64,000 nucleotides of DNA from Selenomonas sp. oral taxon 892 str. F0426 (lineage in GTDB: Bacteria; Bacillota; Negativicutes; Selenomonadales; Selenomonadaceae). Of this stretch, positions 10,520 through 19,652 are shown in pieces (the stretch's first letter is position 1; each line of letters starts with the position of its first letter). Both the position numbers and the translations under genes were made by a program. The DNA is taken from assembly GCF_000468035.1 (NCBI RefSeq), contig NZ_KI260535.1, positions 62,001 to 126,000 of the forward strand, read 5' to 3'. The notes under the pieces were generated by a model. That model worked only from the letters and a program-made list of their open reading frames with translations. It made no database searches and was not told the origin of the DNA.

Positions 10520-11497
10520 CTAGAACTCTCTGCGCCCGATAAAATCTGCGGCCATCAAGCAGGTCTCACGAATCTCCGCCGCGAGCGACTCCGGCAGAGC
10601 CTCCTTCGCACGCTCCAGGTAGATATCTGCTTGCTCCTGCGCATAGTCCAGACCATCCGTCGTACGGACGATGGCAAGTGCACGTGTGACTTCATCCTCC
10701 GTCATCTTGGGATTGGTAATCAGCGCTGTAAGCTCCACCCGCTGCGGCTCATCGAGGACCTCAAGCGCGCGAATCGCGGGCAGTGTCACAAACCCCTGCG
10801 CGAGATCATGTCCGGCAGGCTTGCCGATATCCTCCGAAGTCTGACGATAGTCAAGGAGATCGTCCGTGATCTGGAACGCCATACCGATCGCGTGGCCATA
10901 GAGCGCCATACGCTCTGTGTCGGCAGAACTCATCCCGCCAATCATGCCGCCAAGCTCACAGCAAATCCTTAGAAAGTCTGCTGTTTTTTTTCGGATGCGC
11001 TCATAGTATACATTCTGACTCTCGGGCACCTGATAAGCCGTGTGGTCCTGAAGGATCTCTCCCTCGCTGAGCGTACCGACAAGATCGGCCAACTTGCTAT
11101 AGACCTCCGCATCATAATTCCCCTCAGCGACGAGTTTAAACGCACGTGCAAAGAGATAGTCACCGCTCAGGATCGCAACCTGGTTGCCCCATTTTGCATT
11201 CGTTGTCTCAGCTCCGCGCCGCGTATCTGCCTCATCGATAACATCATCGTGGACGAGAGAGGCCGTGTGGATCAGCTCGAGTGCAATCGCAATCGGCATC
11301 GCGCGCGCACGATCAAACGCGGCGCCTCCGTGTGCCACAAGCAAAAAAAGCGCGGGCCGCAGGCGCTTCCCTCCGGAGGAGACGAGATGCTCTCCAACAT
11401 CCGTTATGAGCGGTGTCTCAGAGACAACTGATGCGGCAAGTTCCGCTTCAAAAGCCTCGAGATCCGTCTTTATGACATCAAAAATGTCGTTCTTCAA
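10520..11497 (-). CDS. Polyprenyl diphosphate synthase (trans, long-chain)
   Basis: Builds the all-trans polyprenyl diphosphate used as a quinone side chain. About 325 residues with both Asp-rich motifs: LVHDDVIDEADTRRG (DDxxD) and FQITDDLLDYRQ, plus GGKRLRPAL. The start is assigned to TTG 11497 (AGGTGAT upstream). The in-frame ATG at 11554 would lie only about 10 bases after the predicted transcript start and has no ribosome site. It is the first gene of the operon tatA-tatA-tatC-ubiD-ubiA-folD-fhs, so chain synthesis and prenyl transfer are co-expressed. Exact chain length cannot be told from sequence. Confidence 0.92.
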   Translation of the reverse strand: MKNDIFDVIKTDLEAFEAELAASVVSETPLITDVGEHLVSSGGKRLRPALFLLVAHGGAAFDRARAMPIAIALELIHTASLVHDDVIDEADTRRGAETTNAKWGNQVAILSGDYLFARAFKLVAEGNYDAEVYSKLADLVGTLSEGEILQDHTAYQVPESQNVYYERIRKKTADFLRICCELGGMIGGMSSADTERMALYGHAIGMAFQITDDLLDYRQTSEDIGKPAGHDLAQGFVTLPAIRALEVLDEPQRVELTALITNPKMTEDEVTRALAIVRTTDGLDYAQEQADIYLERAKEALPESLAAEIRETCLMAADFIGRREF

Positions 11498-11570
11498 CGT
11501 CTTATCACCTACATCGTGCACATCCGCACCGCACAGCAACTTTTCTCTGCCCATGGGTAAATCTTTTTAC

Positions 11571-11599
11571 ATTTTATCATATTGCGTCCAGACCGTCAA
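11571..11599 (-). promoter_or_regulatory. Predicted promoter of the polyprenyl synthase-tat-ubi-fol operon
   Basis: Minus-strand TTGACG (11599-11594) and TAAAAT (11576-11571) with a 17-base spacer. A transcript start near 11564 supports the TTG start at 11497 for the first gene. Confidence 0.65.
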
Positions 11600-11633
11600 A
11601 ATTATTTCAGGAGGCTCTCATTTACGAACAGAA

Positions 11634-13151
11634 TCATCTCTGCTGCAAAATCAATGCACTTCCAACGGCTCGTTCACTACCATCGGATGGGACATTTAGT
11701 ATGGCACCGCGTGCATAGAGCGCAGAGGAGCCGCCTCCGTCGAGGTTGATCGCATTCTGCACACCAAACTTCACGAGCAGCTCCGCAAACTCCGTAAGTG
11801 TCAGCCCATGGCTGTGTTCCTGACGTCCGTCGACCACGACAAAGACGACCTTCCCCGTCTTAGTCACGCCAACAGCACTGCGCGGTGCACGTCCATAGCG
11901 GATGTCACCGGGGAACTGTTCCTCTCCCGCCGTCACGTTCACGGCTCCATTCTCGACGAGCCGTGGCCCTGCGCCCACAATCTGCACGGCGCGATTCCAC
12001 ATGGCTCCCATGTCCTCGGTCAGCACCGTCGGATCCCCGACACGTGAGCCCGCTACCGCAAATGCATCCATGGAGGAACCATGCACAGAGACAACATATC
12101 CGTCCGAGGGAATTGCAGAATCATTCGTATTTATCTCTGCTACACGGCCCTCACGAATCACATACTCGAGACCATAGGGGTTCGTCCCCGTCGATCTGCC
12201 ATAGGCTCGGTTGTAGATAACGAGACCATTTTCGCCGCGGTCGGTATTTACGCCGGACACGGGAAGCGTCACCTGATCGATCTTCACGGTTCCATTGTAA
12301 GAGACAGGACCGAATACAAACGAACCGTCCGGCATCACCCCGAATGCGCTGCGGTCGTAGTAGGTCGTGCCCACCGTCATGCCGTCGATCTTCGTCACGC
12401 CCAGAATGACGCCATTTGCAGCAAAGTAGGAGGCATTGACCGCTGCCACGGCGTTTGTATCCCGTGCAATCCCGCTCACCGTCTGTCGCCCTGGAATAAC
12501 GCCGCGCGCCAGTGCCGGACGAACACGATAGCGATTTGGATCGGCCTCGATAAAGTACGAGGTCACCAATCCATCGTCATCCTTGTAGATGTATGTACGC
12601 TGCATCAGCCCGGCAGCAATCTGCTCCTCACGCAATATGGGGAACTTTGGCTGCTGCTCCTCTTTCGGCTGCTGCGCATCCTTTGCCGCACTTCCTTCCT
12701 CTCGCTTCGTAGAGGGTACAGGCTTTGCCGGTACAGGTGTCTGAGATGCCACAAGCGCCTGTTTTCCATCGCCCTTGGGTGCAATATCGAGATAGACGCG
12801 GAACGGATTGGTCAGATTTCCGATTGCATAGTCCATCCCCTTGGCCATCGTTACTGTCACGTAAAAATGACCACGCCGCGCAGCATAGGATACCGCGTCA
12901 ATCCGCTTTGTACGTACCGCGACACGCTGAAATGCCGATACGTCGACCCCCTCAAAGTCAAGGATCAGCTCTCGTCCATCTGCAGAGAGGCTGGCATGGT
13001 AGACCGGCATCTCCGTAAAGTCGAATACCAAGCGGTCATGTGTCGAGCCGCTTGCGCTGCGGAGCGCATTCAGCCCCGCTGCCCAGGCGTAGGAAGATGC
13101 CGCAAGCATAAGAGCTGCTGCCAGCACAAAAACTTTCTTCAAAACACGCAT
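11634..13151 (-). CDS. Exported phosphodiester glycosidase (NAGPA) domain protein with AMIN-like N-terminus
   Basis: 505 residues with a signal peptide (hydrophobic core VFVLAAALMLAASS, cleavage near AWA). Residues ~27-125 resemble an AMIN domain (beta-rich, DRLVFDFTEMPVYHA), which in other exported proteins binds cell wall. A Pro/Lys/Gln-rich linker follows, then a NAGPA-type domain: AAVNASYFAANG, GRAPRSAVGVTK, VVDGRQEHSHG and NLDGGGSSALY are the family's conserved blocks. Likely acts in the periplasm on cell-wall or envelope polysaccharide; the substrate is unknown. Transcribed on its own or after flgJ, from which a terminator hairpin separates it. Confidence 0.85.
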   Translation of the reverse strand: MRVLKKVFVLAAALMLAASSYAWAAGLNALRSASGSTHDRLVFDFTEMPVYHASLSADGRELILDFEGVDVSAFQRVAVRTKRIDAVSYAARRGHFYVTVTMAKGMDYAIGNLTNPFRVYLDIAPKGDGKQALVASQTPVPAKPVPSTKREEGSAAKDAQQPKEEQQPKFPILREEQIAAGLMQRTYIYKDDDGLVTSYFIEADPNRYRVRPALARGVIPGRQTVSGIARDTNAVAAVNASYFAANGVILGVTKIDGMTVGTTYYDRSAFGVMPDGSFVFGPVSYNGTVKIDQVTLPVSGVNTDRGENGLVIYNRAYGRSTGTNPYGLEYVIREGRVAEINTNDSAIPSDGYVVSVHGSSMDAFAVAGSRVGDPTVLTEDMGAMWNRAVQIVGAGPRLVENGAVNVTAGEEQFPGDIRYGRAPRSAVGVTKTGKVVFVVVDGRQEHSHGLTLTEFAELLVKFGVQNAINLDGGGSSALYARGAILNVPSDGSERAVGSALILQQR

Positions 13152-13189
13152 AAATACTCCAAACTAAGCGATCATTATCCGCAATAGAA

Positions 13190-13218
13190 AAGGGGATGCT
13201 GCACACACAGCTCCCCTT
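13190..13218 (-). terminator. Terminator after the flagellar ring genes
   Basis: In the minus-strand RNA, AAGGGGAGCUG and AGCAUCCCCUU pair around UGUGUGC and are followed by UUCU. It lies between flgJ and the NAGPA gene. Confidence 0.6.
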
Positions 13219-13237
13219 GATTTCAATTTCGCTTTCC

Positions 13238-13666
13238 TCAACGCTTATTAATGGTCAACTGCTTATACATCATATCCGCGAGACCAACGCCGTCGCTCTT
13301 TGCTGCTGCATTCATCAGTTCTGTATCGCGCATATCCTCAAATATCTTGATCGCGTTAGACTTCTTGCCAAACAGTTCACTCTCCGGCACCGTCGCACGC
13401 ATCTGCTTGTACATCATGCTCAGGAACATTGCCTCGAATCCCTCGCATGCCTCGTGCAGCTTCTTTGCCTCAAGTTCCTCTTTCGACATGGGATTCTTGG
13501 GGACATAGCCCGCCGCCTCCGATACGGCGCTCGTCTCCGCCTTGCGCTTGAGTTCATCAAGCGTCGCCTGGAAGGACTTGCCCTCGGCATTCATCCGCGC
13601 AGCATCGTAGGATGTCTGTACGGCACCGCCCAAAAGGCCGGCACCATCAATTGGCTGGATTGTCAT
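13238..13666 (-). CDS. flgJ: Rod-binding protein, FlgJ N-terminal type
   Basis: 142 residues matching the rod-capping N-terminal domain of FlgJ: KLHEACEGFEAMFLSMMYKQMR and the Asp/Ala-rich middle are typical. It lacks the C-terminal peptidoglycan hydrolase domain of enterobacterial FlgJ, as in many bacteria, so it would scaffold rod assembly without cutting the wall itself. AAGGAG precedes ATG 13666, 12 bases after flgI. Last gene of the flagellar run flgF-G-A-H-I-J. Confidence 0.9.
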   Translation of the reverse strand: MTIQPIDGAGLLGGAVQTSYDAARMNAEGKSFQATLDELKRKAETSAVSEAAGYVPKNPMSKEELEAKKLHEACEGFEAMFLSMMYKQMRATVPESELFGKKSNAIKIFEDMRDTELMNAAAKSDGVGLADMMYKQLTINKR

Positions 13667-13678
13667 GCCATATTCTCC

Positions 13679-14794
13679 TTATACAATATCAAGTTCGGCG
13701 TGCAGAGCTCCCGACGCCTTCATCGCCTGCAGGATCGAGATGATCTCTCGTGGATTTGCCCCCACTGTGTTCAGTGCACCTACGATGTCACTGATGTTTG
13801 TCGTTGCCGGCAGGATGATGGTGCTGCCCTTGGGGTCTGCCACATCAAGATCTGCATCCTGCGTGACAACCGTATTCCCATAGCTAAAGGGCGAGGGCTG
13901 TGACACATCTGTATTGCCCTGGATACGGATCGTGAGTCCGCCCTGTGTAATTGCGATGGCATCGACGGAGACTTCTCCGCCCATGATGATCGTCCCGGTA
14001 CGCTCATTGACAATAACGCGTGCCATATTATCGGGACGGATGGGCAGTTCCTCAATCGAGGCAACAAAACTGACCACATTCCCACGGAAGTAGGATGGGA
14101 TTGCTACATCGACACGGCCTGGATTGTTCGCCTGTGCAATGCTCCCATAGCGTGCATTGATGGCTCCCGCAACACGCGTGGCCGTCGTGAAATCCGGACG
14201 TGCAAGAGAGAGTGAGAGCTGTCCGTTCGCACCGATGCTGTCGTCCTCTACGGTACGCTCGACAATGCCGCCATTCACGGCAATACCAACCGTCGGGAAT
14301 GCCTTCGTCATGCTGCTGCCGCCGCCTCCGACGGCAAAACCGCCCGTAGAGACGCCTCCCTGCGCCACGACATAGACTTCTCCGTTGCCCGCACGAAGGG
14401 GGGTCTGCAGGAGCGTACCGCCGCGCAGACTCTTCGCATCACCGATGGAGGAGACTGTCACATCTATCGTATCTCCCTCACGTATAAACGGAGGGAGAGT
14501 AGCTGTCACCATGACAGCTGCAACATTCTTGAGCTTAATTGAACTGGTGTTGACATTGATGCCATAGGTCGTCAGCATATTTGCAATGGACTGTACCGTC
14601 TCTCCCGAGCTGGAACCATCACCTGTGCCGTCAAGACCTACGACGAGACCATAGCCCATCAGCTGGTTGGAACGCACCCCCTGCACTTTGGAGATGTCCT
14701 TGATCCGCGTTACGGCAGAATCTGCCGCAGCGGTCCCCGGCAGTGCTCCGAGCACAAGTACTAGGAGGAGCAGGAGAATGCCACATTTCTTCAT
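13679..14794 (-). CDS. flgI: Flagellar P-ring protein FlgI
   Basis: 371 residues, full family length, with a signal peptide (GILLLLLVLVLGALPGTAAA). Recognisable blocks are RIKDISKVQGVRSNQLMGYG, GLDGTGDG, NVAAVMVTATLPPF, and the VNERTGTIIMGG region. Forms the periplasmic bushing in the peptidoglycan layer around the flagellar rod. Its presence, with FlgH and FlgA, implies a cell with an outer membrane. Confidence 0.97.
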   Translation of the reverse strand: MKKCGILLLLLVLVLGALPGTAAADSAVTRIKDISKVQGVRSNQLMGYGLVVGLDGTGDGSSSGETVQSIANMLTTYGINVNTSSIKLKNVAAVMVTATLPPFIREGDTIDVTVSSIGDAKSLRGGTLLQTPLRAGNGEVYVVAQGGVSTGGFAVGGGGSSMTKAFPTVGIAVNGGIVERTVEDDSIGANGQLSLSLARPDFTTATRVAGAINARYGSIAQANNPGRVDVAIPSYFRGNVVSFVASIEELPIRPDNMARVIVNERTGTIIMGGEVSVDAIAITQGGLTIRIQGNTDVSQPSPFSYGNTVVTQDADLDVADPKGSTIILPATTNISDIVGALNTVGANPREIISILQAMKASGALHAELDIV

Positions 14795-14809
14795 ACAAAG
14801 CGCCTCCCG

Positions 14810-15409
14810 TCAGAATAGAATATTGAAGATCTGCGTGAGGATCCCCTGCCGCTGCTTTGCATTCAGGGGGCCCTTGCCGTCAAAGCGCACAGTCGCGTCC
14901 GCAACACGCGAGGAGAGAATCGTATTCGAACTGGAGATATCCTCGGGACGGCAGGTGCCGCGGAAGACAATCTTGTGCTCGTTTTTGTTCTGCCAGATCG
15001 ACTGTGTCCCCTCAAGGACAAAATTACCCGCCGGTGTGATGTCCACGACCGTAACGGTGACATTGCCTGCGACACGATTCGAGGAGGCGGCAGAGCCTTT
15101 GGCACTGAACTTGTCCGAGCCGCTTGCCGATGCTGCCTGCAGGAAGTCAAAAATGCCGATGCCCGCACCGAGTTTAACTGAGCCGCTCTTCTCGTTCGCG
15201 CTGCTCCGCGTCGCCGAGGTCGTCGTTGTCTCATTGATCACAATGGTGACAATATCGCCAACGCCGGTCGCACGATGGTCAGCAAATAGACTTTTCGTTG
15301 GATACCCGTTCGGATTGTTCCACAGGGATTCTGCCGAGACGACGGGGGCAAGGCTTGTCGTACAAAGAGCGGCAGCCAGGATCCCTGCGAGCCATTTTTT
15401 TCTACTCAT
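14810..15409 (-). CDS. flgH: Flagellar L-ring protein FlgH
   Basis: 199 residues. Family blocks SLFADHRATGVGDIVTI, INETTTTSAT, and GNFVLEGTQSI are present, ending in QIFNILF. Forms the outer-membrane ring of the basal body. Proteobacterial FlgH is a lipoprotein with a lipobox Cys; here the signal sequence (LAAALCTTSLAPVVSA) has a Cys but not a canonical L-x-[GA]-C box, so it may be cut by ordinary signal peptidase. AAGGAG precedes ATG 15409. Confidence 0.95.
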   Translation of the reverse strand: MSRKKWLAGILAAALCTTSLAPVVSAESLWNNPNGYPTKSLFADHRATGVGDIVTIVINETTTTSATRSSANEKSGSVKLGAGIGIFDFLQAASASGSDKFSAKGSAASSNRVAGNVTVTVVDITPAGNFVLEGTQSIWQNKNEHKIVFRGTCRPEDISSSNTILSSRVADATVRFDGKGPLNAKQRQGILTQIFNILF

Positions 15410-15433
15410 ATCGAACTCCTTATGGAAATATCT

Positions 15434-16198
15434 TCATCCAATGACCTGTACGGTCGCAGCGTCAATAACCTTGCCGCGCAGAATCTTTCCGGAGCGCACA
15501 TTGCGCACGCGGATCGTATACCCGGTGCGGCCACTCTCGAGTGCCACACCCTCGGCGCGGACAACAATACCGTTTGCATCAAGCACCAGCTCGACAGTAT
15601 TGCCGGAGCGTATGACGAGCGGCATAGCAAGCAGTGTTGGCGTGATCGTACGATCCTTCTGAATATAGCGCCCCGCAACACGTCCATCCAGACGTGAAAA
15701 ATCCGTAATGGTAAGATCGGGCAGCGTATCGACCGCCCTCTCCTCCACACGCGCATTCGCAGGGGAGATCGTCTCCTCGGCACGAATATCCGTCATCGCA
15801 ACGAGCACGCGATCATAGACCGTCAGCCGATAGTAGCTGCTCGCCCGTCGATTCAGGACACCGTCTACATAGATGGTAAAGACGACAGGAAACTCCCGCC
15901 CGTACGGCAGTCCGCGCGGAAACTCGACCACGGCCGTGACCTCGCCCGCGGGCAGGTGCATCGTCGATGCCGCACGCTGCAGATGCAGTTCACGCCGCCG
16001 CGTCTCGCCCATCTCTCCAAGCCGCTCCTCGATCTTTTGCGCAGCAAGCTCTGAGAGCTGCGCCGAGGACAGGATCGTAGGAAAGCGGTCGTTCTGTGTG
16101 CCTTCGTAGGCCGCAAAGCCCGTGCTGCTCCACAGAAAAGCGAATAAGCCACTCCATAGGAATAGAATGGCTGTAATCGTACGTCTTTGTATGCTCAA
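15434..16198 (-). CDS. flgA: Flagellar basal-body P-ring formation protein FlgA
   Basis: 254 residues, periplasmic chaperone for P-ring assembly. N-terminal signal segment (ILFLWSGLFAFLWSS), then the SAF-like C-terminal half with MTDIRAEETISPANARVEER, GRVAGRYIQKDRTIT, and a C-terminal SGRTGYTIRVRNVRSGKIL-type ending. The start is TTG 16198, overlapping the flgG stop as TTGA. No strong ribosome site is seen, so translation probably depends on coupling to flgG. Confidence 0.93.
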   Translation of the reverse strand: MSIQRRTITAILFLWSGLFAFLWSSTGFAAYEGTQNDRFPTILSSAQLSELAAQKIEERLGEMGETRRRELHLQRAASTMHLPAGEVTAVVEFPRGLPYGREFPVVFTIYVDGVLNRRASSYYRLTVYDRVLVAMTDIRAEETISPANARVEERAVDTLPDLTITDFSRLDGRVAGRYIQKDRTITPTLLAMPLVIRSGNTVELVLDANGIVVRAEGVALESGRTGYTIRVRNVRSGKILRGKVIDAATVQVIG

Positions 16199-16989
16199 CG
16201 CTTGAGCTGGTTCGCAATCTCGAGCATCGAATCCGATGTCGTGATCGCCTTGGAGTTGGACTCATAAGCGCGCTGGGAGACAATCATATCAACCATTTCC
16301 TCAACGATCTGCACATTGCTCATCTCGAGCGTTCCCTGCGCCAGCGTACCCGCACCGTCCACACCAGGATTTGACTCAATCGCCTCGCCCGAGGCATCGG
16401 ACACGACGAAGAGATTCTTGCCGATGGACGTGAGACCCGCCGGGTTAACAAAGCGTGCAAGCGTGATCTGCCCCGCTTCCTGCTGCTGCGTCTGTCCCGC
16501 CTCACGGTAGGAGACACGGCCATCGCCGGAGATCGTAATGGAGTCCGACGGCGCGTTCTGACCAATCGTAATGCCGTCGGCGAGCAGATAGCCGTCCGTC
16601 GTCACCATGCGGCGATCGCTGTCAAGCTTCCACGTACCGTCACGTGTGTATGCCGTCGAACCGTCCGGCATCGTGACGCGGAAGAAGCCCTCGCCCTGAA
16701 TGCCGATATCCGTCGGATTGTCGGTCGTCTGCAGCGCCCCCTGCGTAAAGACGCGCTGGGTCGCTGCCACGCGTGTGCCAAGACCGATCTGAAGAGCGGT
16801 CGGATACTGCGAATCCGCACCATTCCGAGCGCCTGCCTCGCGGAGCGTCTGATAGACGAGATCCTGGAACTCCGCGCGCACCTTCTTGCCGCCATACGTA
16901 TTGACGTTCGCAATGTTGTGCGCAACGATGTCCATCTGCGTCTGCTGCGCCTTCATACCGGACGCTGCAGACCAAAGTGCTCGCATCAT
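16195..16989 (-). CDS. flgG: Flagellar distal rod protein FlgG
   Basis: 264 residues, typical length. Starts with the rod-family motif ALWSAASGMKAQQTQMD followed by IVAHNIANVNTYG, has the FlgG-specific LREAGARNG loop and GIQGEGFFRV, and ends with the FlgG/E C-terminal motif EEMVDMIVSQRAYE. Builds the distal rod through the P and L rings. Its stop overlaps flgA. Confidence 0.97.
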   Translation of the reverse strand: MMRALWSAASGMKAQQTQMDIVAHNIANVNTYGGKKVRAEFQDLVYQTLREAGARNGADSQYPTALQIGLGTRVAATQRVFTQGALQTTDNPTDIGIQGEGFFRVTMPDGSTAYTRDGTWKLDSDRRMVTTDGYLLADGITIGQNAPSDSITISGDGRVSYREAGQTQQQEAGQITLARFVNPAGLTSIGKNLFVVSDASGEAIESNPGVDGAGTLAQGTLEMSNVQIVEEMVDMIVSQRAYESNSKAITTSDSMLEIANQLKR

Positions 16990-17073
16990 AGTAGTTATCC
17001 CCCTCTAAGGAATGATTACAAAAGATAATTCACTCTTTTATATCGGATGAATACTGCTTTTCCTTAAATTTCT

Positions 17074-17877
17074 TTAACTCGTACGTCCGACGTCGTTGAC
17101 CGCCTTATCAAGAAGCGTATCCTGCGTCTGCACCGCCTTTGATCCTGCCTCGTAGACACGGTAGTTGTTGATGAGCTCGACCATCTCCGTAACGACACTC
17201 GTATTCGACATCTCGAGCATTCCCTGCTCGATGACGCCCGTCGCCTGCTGCGGCCGCGCCCCCTCCTGCGGGCGATAGAGATTGTCGCCCTGCTTCGTGA
17301 CACGATCGTTGATTCCAAACTGGAAAAAGCCGATCTGTGCAATCTCTCCGCCATTTGCATAGATGCGTCCGTCACTCGAGATGCTCACATTCCCCGCATC
17401 GTCCGGGATCTGAATGGGGCGTCCGCGCGAGGACAGCACCGCCTGCCCGCGTACATTCTGCAGTTCGCCGTTCGCCGAGCGATAGAAGCTGCCGTCGCGC
17501 GTATAGCGTACGCCCTGCGGCGTATCGACGGCGAAATATCCAGGCCCTGAGATGCCGAGGTCATACGTATTGCCCGTCGTATGCAGGGCACCCTGCAAGT
17601 GCTCCGTTGCAATCTCATCGACAGCAGAACCAAGACCGAGCGTACCGACACGCGGCGCCCGATTTCCATCGACACGAAATCCCTTGAAGCTCGTTACCTC
17701 GGTATCCGCAGAGTGGTCGTTGATACGGCGCAGCAGCATCGGTGCGAACTCACGGATTGCCATATCATCCCGCTTGAATCCCGTGGTGTCTGCATTGGCA
17801 AGATTGTTTGCGATCATATCCGTATGCTTCGTCTCCGTGATCATGCCGGATGCCGCAATATACAGTCCTCTCCACAT
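17074..17877 (-). CDS. flgF: Flagellar rod protein FlgF/FlgG family
   Basis: 267 residues, paralog of the next gene. N-terminal LYIAASGMITETKHTDMIA and NNLANADTTGFKRD, middle GISGPGYFAVDTPQG, and C-terminal VTEMVELINNYRVYEAGSK are the rod-protein blocks. Most likely FlgF (proximal rod), by comparison with flgG downstream. AAAGAGGG precedes ATG 17877. An 84-base gap separates it from flgG and a 72-base gap from mreB, so the flagellar genes may share the mreB transcript. Confidence 0.92.
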   Translation of the reverse strand: MWRGLYIAASGMITETKHTDMIANNLANADTTGFKRDDMAIREFAPMLLRRINDHSADTEVTSFKGFRVDGNRAPRVGTLGLGSAVDEIATEHLQGALHTTGNTYDLGISGPGYFAVDTPQGVRYTRDGSFYRSANGELQNVRGQAVLSSRGRPIQIPDDAGNVSISSDGRIYANGGEIAQIGFFQFGINDRVTKQGDNLYRPQEGARPQQATGVIEQGMLEMSNTSVVTEMVELINNYRVYEAGSKAVQTQDTLLDKAVNDVGRTS

Positions 17878-17949
17878 AGTTATCCCTCTTTTTCCCAGAA
17901 ACTGTTCATCTTATTATAATTTCGCTGTCTTCTTCGTTTTTCCTGCCTG

Positions 17950-18978
17950 TTATTTTTTTCTGCCAAATGTCGTATTTGTCGCCTTGCCATCAAACTTGTC
18001 GAAGATATCGAGCGCCTTCCCACACCCCATCGCCACACAGGTCATGGGATCGTCCGCAACGAGCGTCGGTGTACCCGTCTCACGCTGGATGAGTTCTCCC
18101 ATTCCGTAGAGCAGTGCACCGCCGCCCGTCAGCACAATGCCACGATCCATGATGTCCGCCGCAAGCTCCGGCGGCGTTTCCTCGAGGACTTTTTTCACAC
18201 AGTCGACAATACGTGTGACCGAGCCCTCGATGGCAACGGATGCCTGTGCCGTAGAGATTGTGACATTCTTCGGTAGCCCCGTGAGGAGGTCTCGTCCCCG
18301 GATATCCATCTGCTCACGGCGTGCCGACGTATATGCAGCGCCCACGCGCACCTTGATCTCCTCTGCCGTTCGCTCACCGATCAGCAGGTTGAACTCGCGC
18401 TTGACATAGTTGATGATATCCTCGTCAAAGGAGTCCCCGGCGACGCGAATGCTCTCGCTCGTCACCACGCCGCCGAGACTGATGACAGCAACATCCGTTG
18501 TGCCGCCGCCGATATCGACGACCATCGAGCCCTGTGCCTCCACGATGTCGAGACCTGCGCCCATCGCCGCCGCAAGCGGCTCCTCAATGAGCTGAATGTG
18601 GCGTGCGCCCGCCTGTTCGGCGGCCTCCTGGACGGCGCGCTGCTCCACCATCGTCACGCCCGAGGGGATGCAGATCATGATGCGCGGGCGAAAGACAATA
18701 CTGCGTCCGACCACCTTCTCGATAAAAAAGCGCATCATGCTCTCGGTAATGTCATAGTCTGCGATAACGCCGTCACGCAGCGGCCGGATCGCAACAATAT
18801 TGCCGGGCGTACGCCCGATCATCTGCCGCGCCTCCTCACCAATCGCCAGCACCTGATTCGTGTCGCGATTCACCGCGACCACAGAGGGTTCCTTGAGAAC
18901 AACCCCCTTGCCCTTGACAAAAACGAGCACATTCGCCGTACCAAGGTCAATTCCGATATCCATCGACATCCCGAACAT
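17950..18978 (-). CDS. mreB: Rod-shape-determining actin homolog MreB/Mbl
   Basis: 342 residues, bacterial actin that organises cell-wall elongation beneath the membrane. Nucleotide-binding motifs are intact: IDLGTANVLVFVKGKG (phosphate 1), VVDIGGGTTDVAVISLGG (phosphate 2), and IVLTGGGALLYGM (adenosine). AGGAGG lies 8 bases before ATG 18978. The downstream flagellar genes and the upstream unknown gene are on the same strand. Confidence 0.96.
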   Translation of the reverse strand: MFGMSMDIGIDLGTANVLVFVKGKGVVLKEPSVVAVNRDTNQVLAIGEEARQMIGRTPGNIVAIRPLRDGVIADYDITESMMRFFIEKVVGRSIVFRPRIMICIPSGVTMVEQRAVQEAAEQAGARHIQLIEEPLAAAMGAGLDIVEAQGSMVVDIGGGTTDVAVISLGGVVTSESIRVAGDSFDEDIINYVKREFNLLIGERTAEEIKVRVGAAYTSARREQMDIRGRDLLTGLPKNVTISTAQASVAIEGSVTRIVDCVKKVLEETPPELAADIMDRGIVLTGGGALLYGMGELIQRETGTPTLVADDPMTCVAMGCGKALDIFDKFDGKATNTTFGRKK

Positions 18979-19009
18979 ATATGGAAAGCCTCCTAATCGC
19001 TCCTAACAA

Positions 19010-19492
19010 TCAATCGTCTGCGGCTGCTGCACTCGTATCCGCCTGCTGTGCGGGGGCGGGAGTAAGCGCTGTGCGTATCGTCTCAAGCGATGATTCCAAG
19101 GTAGGCAGATAGTTCTCCTGCACTTCCTGATTATCCCATTCGGACTGCTTTCCATAGAGAATAATGCCATCCAGAAACGTCAGAACCATCTCCGAAACGT
19201 ATGCCTGTGCAACCGTACTTGCGGCCGTATAGACTTCCTTCGTCTGCACCTCAAAGGCAATACGGTCGATGTAGTGCTCCCCCTCTATGAGATAGGCAAG
19301 CGCACGCAGTCGCATCGTGATCTCACGTACTGTTACGGCATCCTTCGTGTGGCCGGAGCGATCCGCAGCGATTTTCTCAAAAAGAGCCCATGATTCGTCA
19401 CAGAGTTTCCCCACTGTATCGAGGAGCTGATCCCGCACACGCTTCTTACGCCAAAGCACATCACGCACCGATGGTTTTTTCTGCGCCTCCAT
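19010..19492 (-). CDS. Conserved-looking hypothetical protein upstream of mreB
   Basis: 160 residues, soluble and mostly helical by appearance, with a basic N-terminus (VRDVLWRKKRVRDQ) and a low-complexity Ala/Thr/Asp tail. No signal peptide, membrane segment or recognised motif. GGGAGG precedes ATG 19492; an upstream in-frame start at 19516 lacks a ribosome site. It is the first gene after a good promoter and lies 31 bases before mreB, so a role linked to cell shape or the flagellar genes is possible but not shown. Confidence 0.7.
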   Translation of the reverse strand: MEAQKKPSVRDVLWRKKRVRDQLLDTVGKLCDESWALFEKIAADRSGHTKDAVTVREITMRLRALAYLIEGEHYIDRIAFEVQTKEVYTAASTVAQAYVSEMVLTFLDGIILYGKQSEWDNQEVQENYLPTLESSLETIRTALTPAPAQQADTSAAAADD

Positions 19493-19533
19493 GCCTTTCC
19501 TCCCTTTTACATACACGCCCTATTTGTCTTTCC

Positions 19534-19562
19534 ATTATATGATGTTCGTCCCATATCGTCAA
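19534..19562 (-). promoter_or_regulatory. Predicted promoter for the mreB/flagellar unit
   Basis: Minus-strand TTGACG (19562-19557), 17-base spacer, TATAAT (19539-19534). Almost a consensus housekeeping promoter, divergent from the plus-strand promoter 30 bases away. Confidence 0.75.
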
Positions 19563-19590
19563 TCTATAATTATTCGCACTGCGCTCTCCC

Positions 19591-19620
19591 TTGCATTTCC
19601 ATGTCCATTCAATGTAAAAT
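19591..19620 (+). promoter_or_regulatory. Predicted promoter of the acetyltransferase/deoB unit
   Basis: TTGCAT (19591-19596) and TAAAAT (19615-19620) with an 18-base spacer, 33 bases upstream of the first plus-strand gene. Confidence 0.6.
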
Positions 19621-19652
19621 ATAAGGAAAGCTTTCGAAATGAAGGAGTTTAT

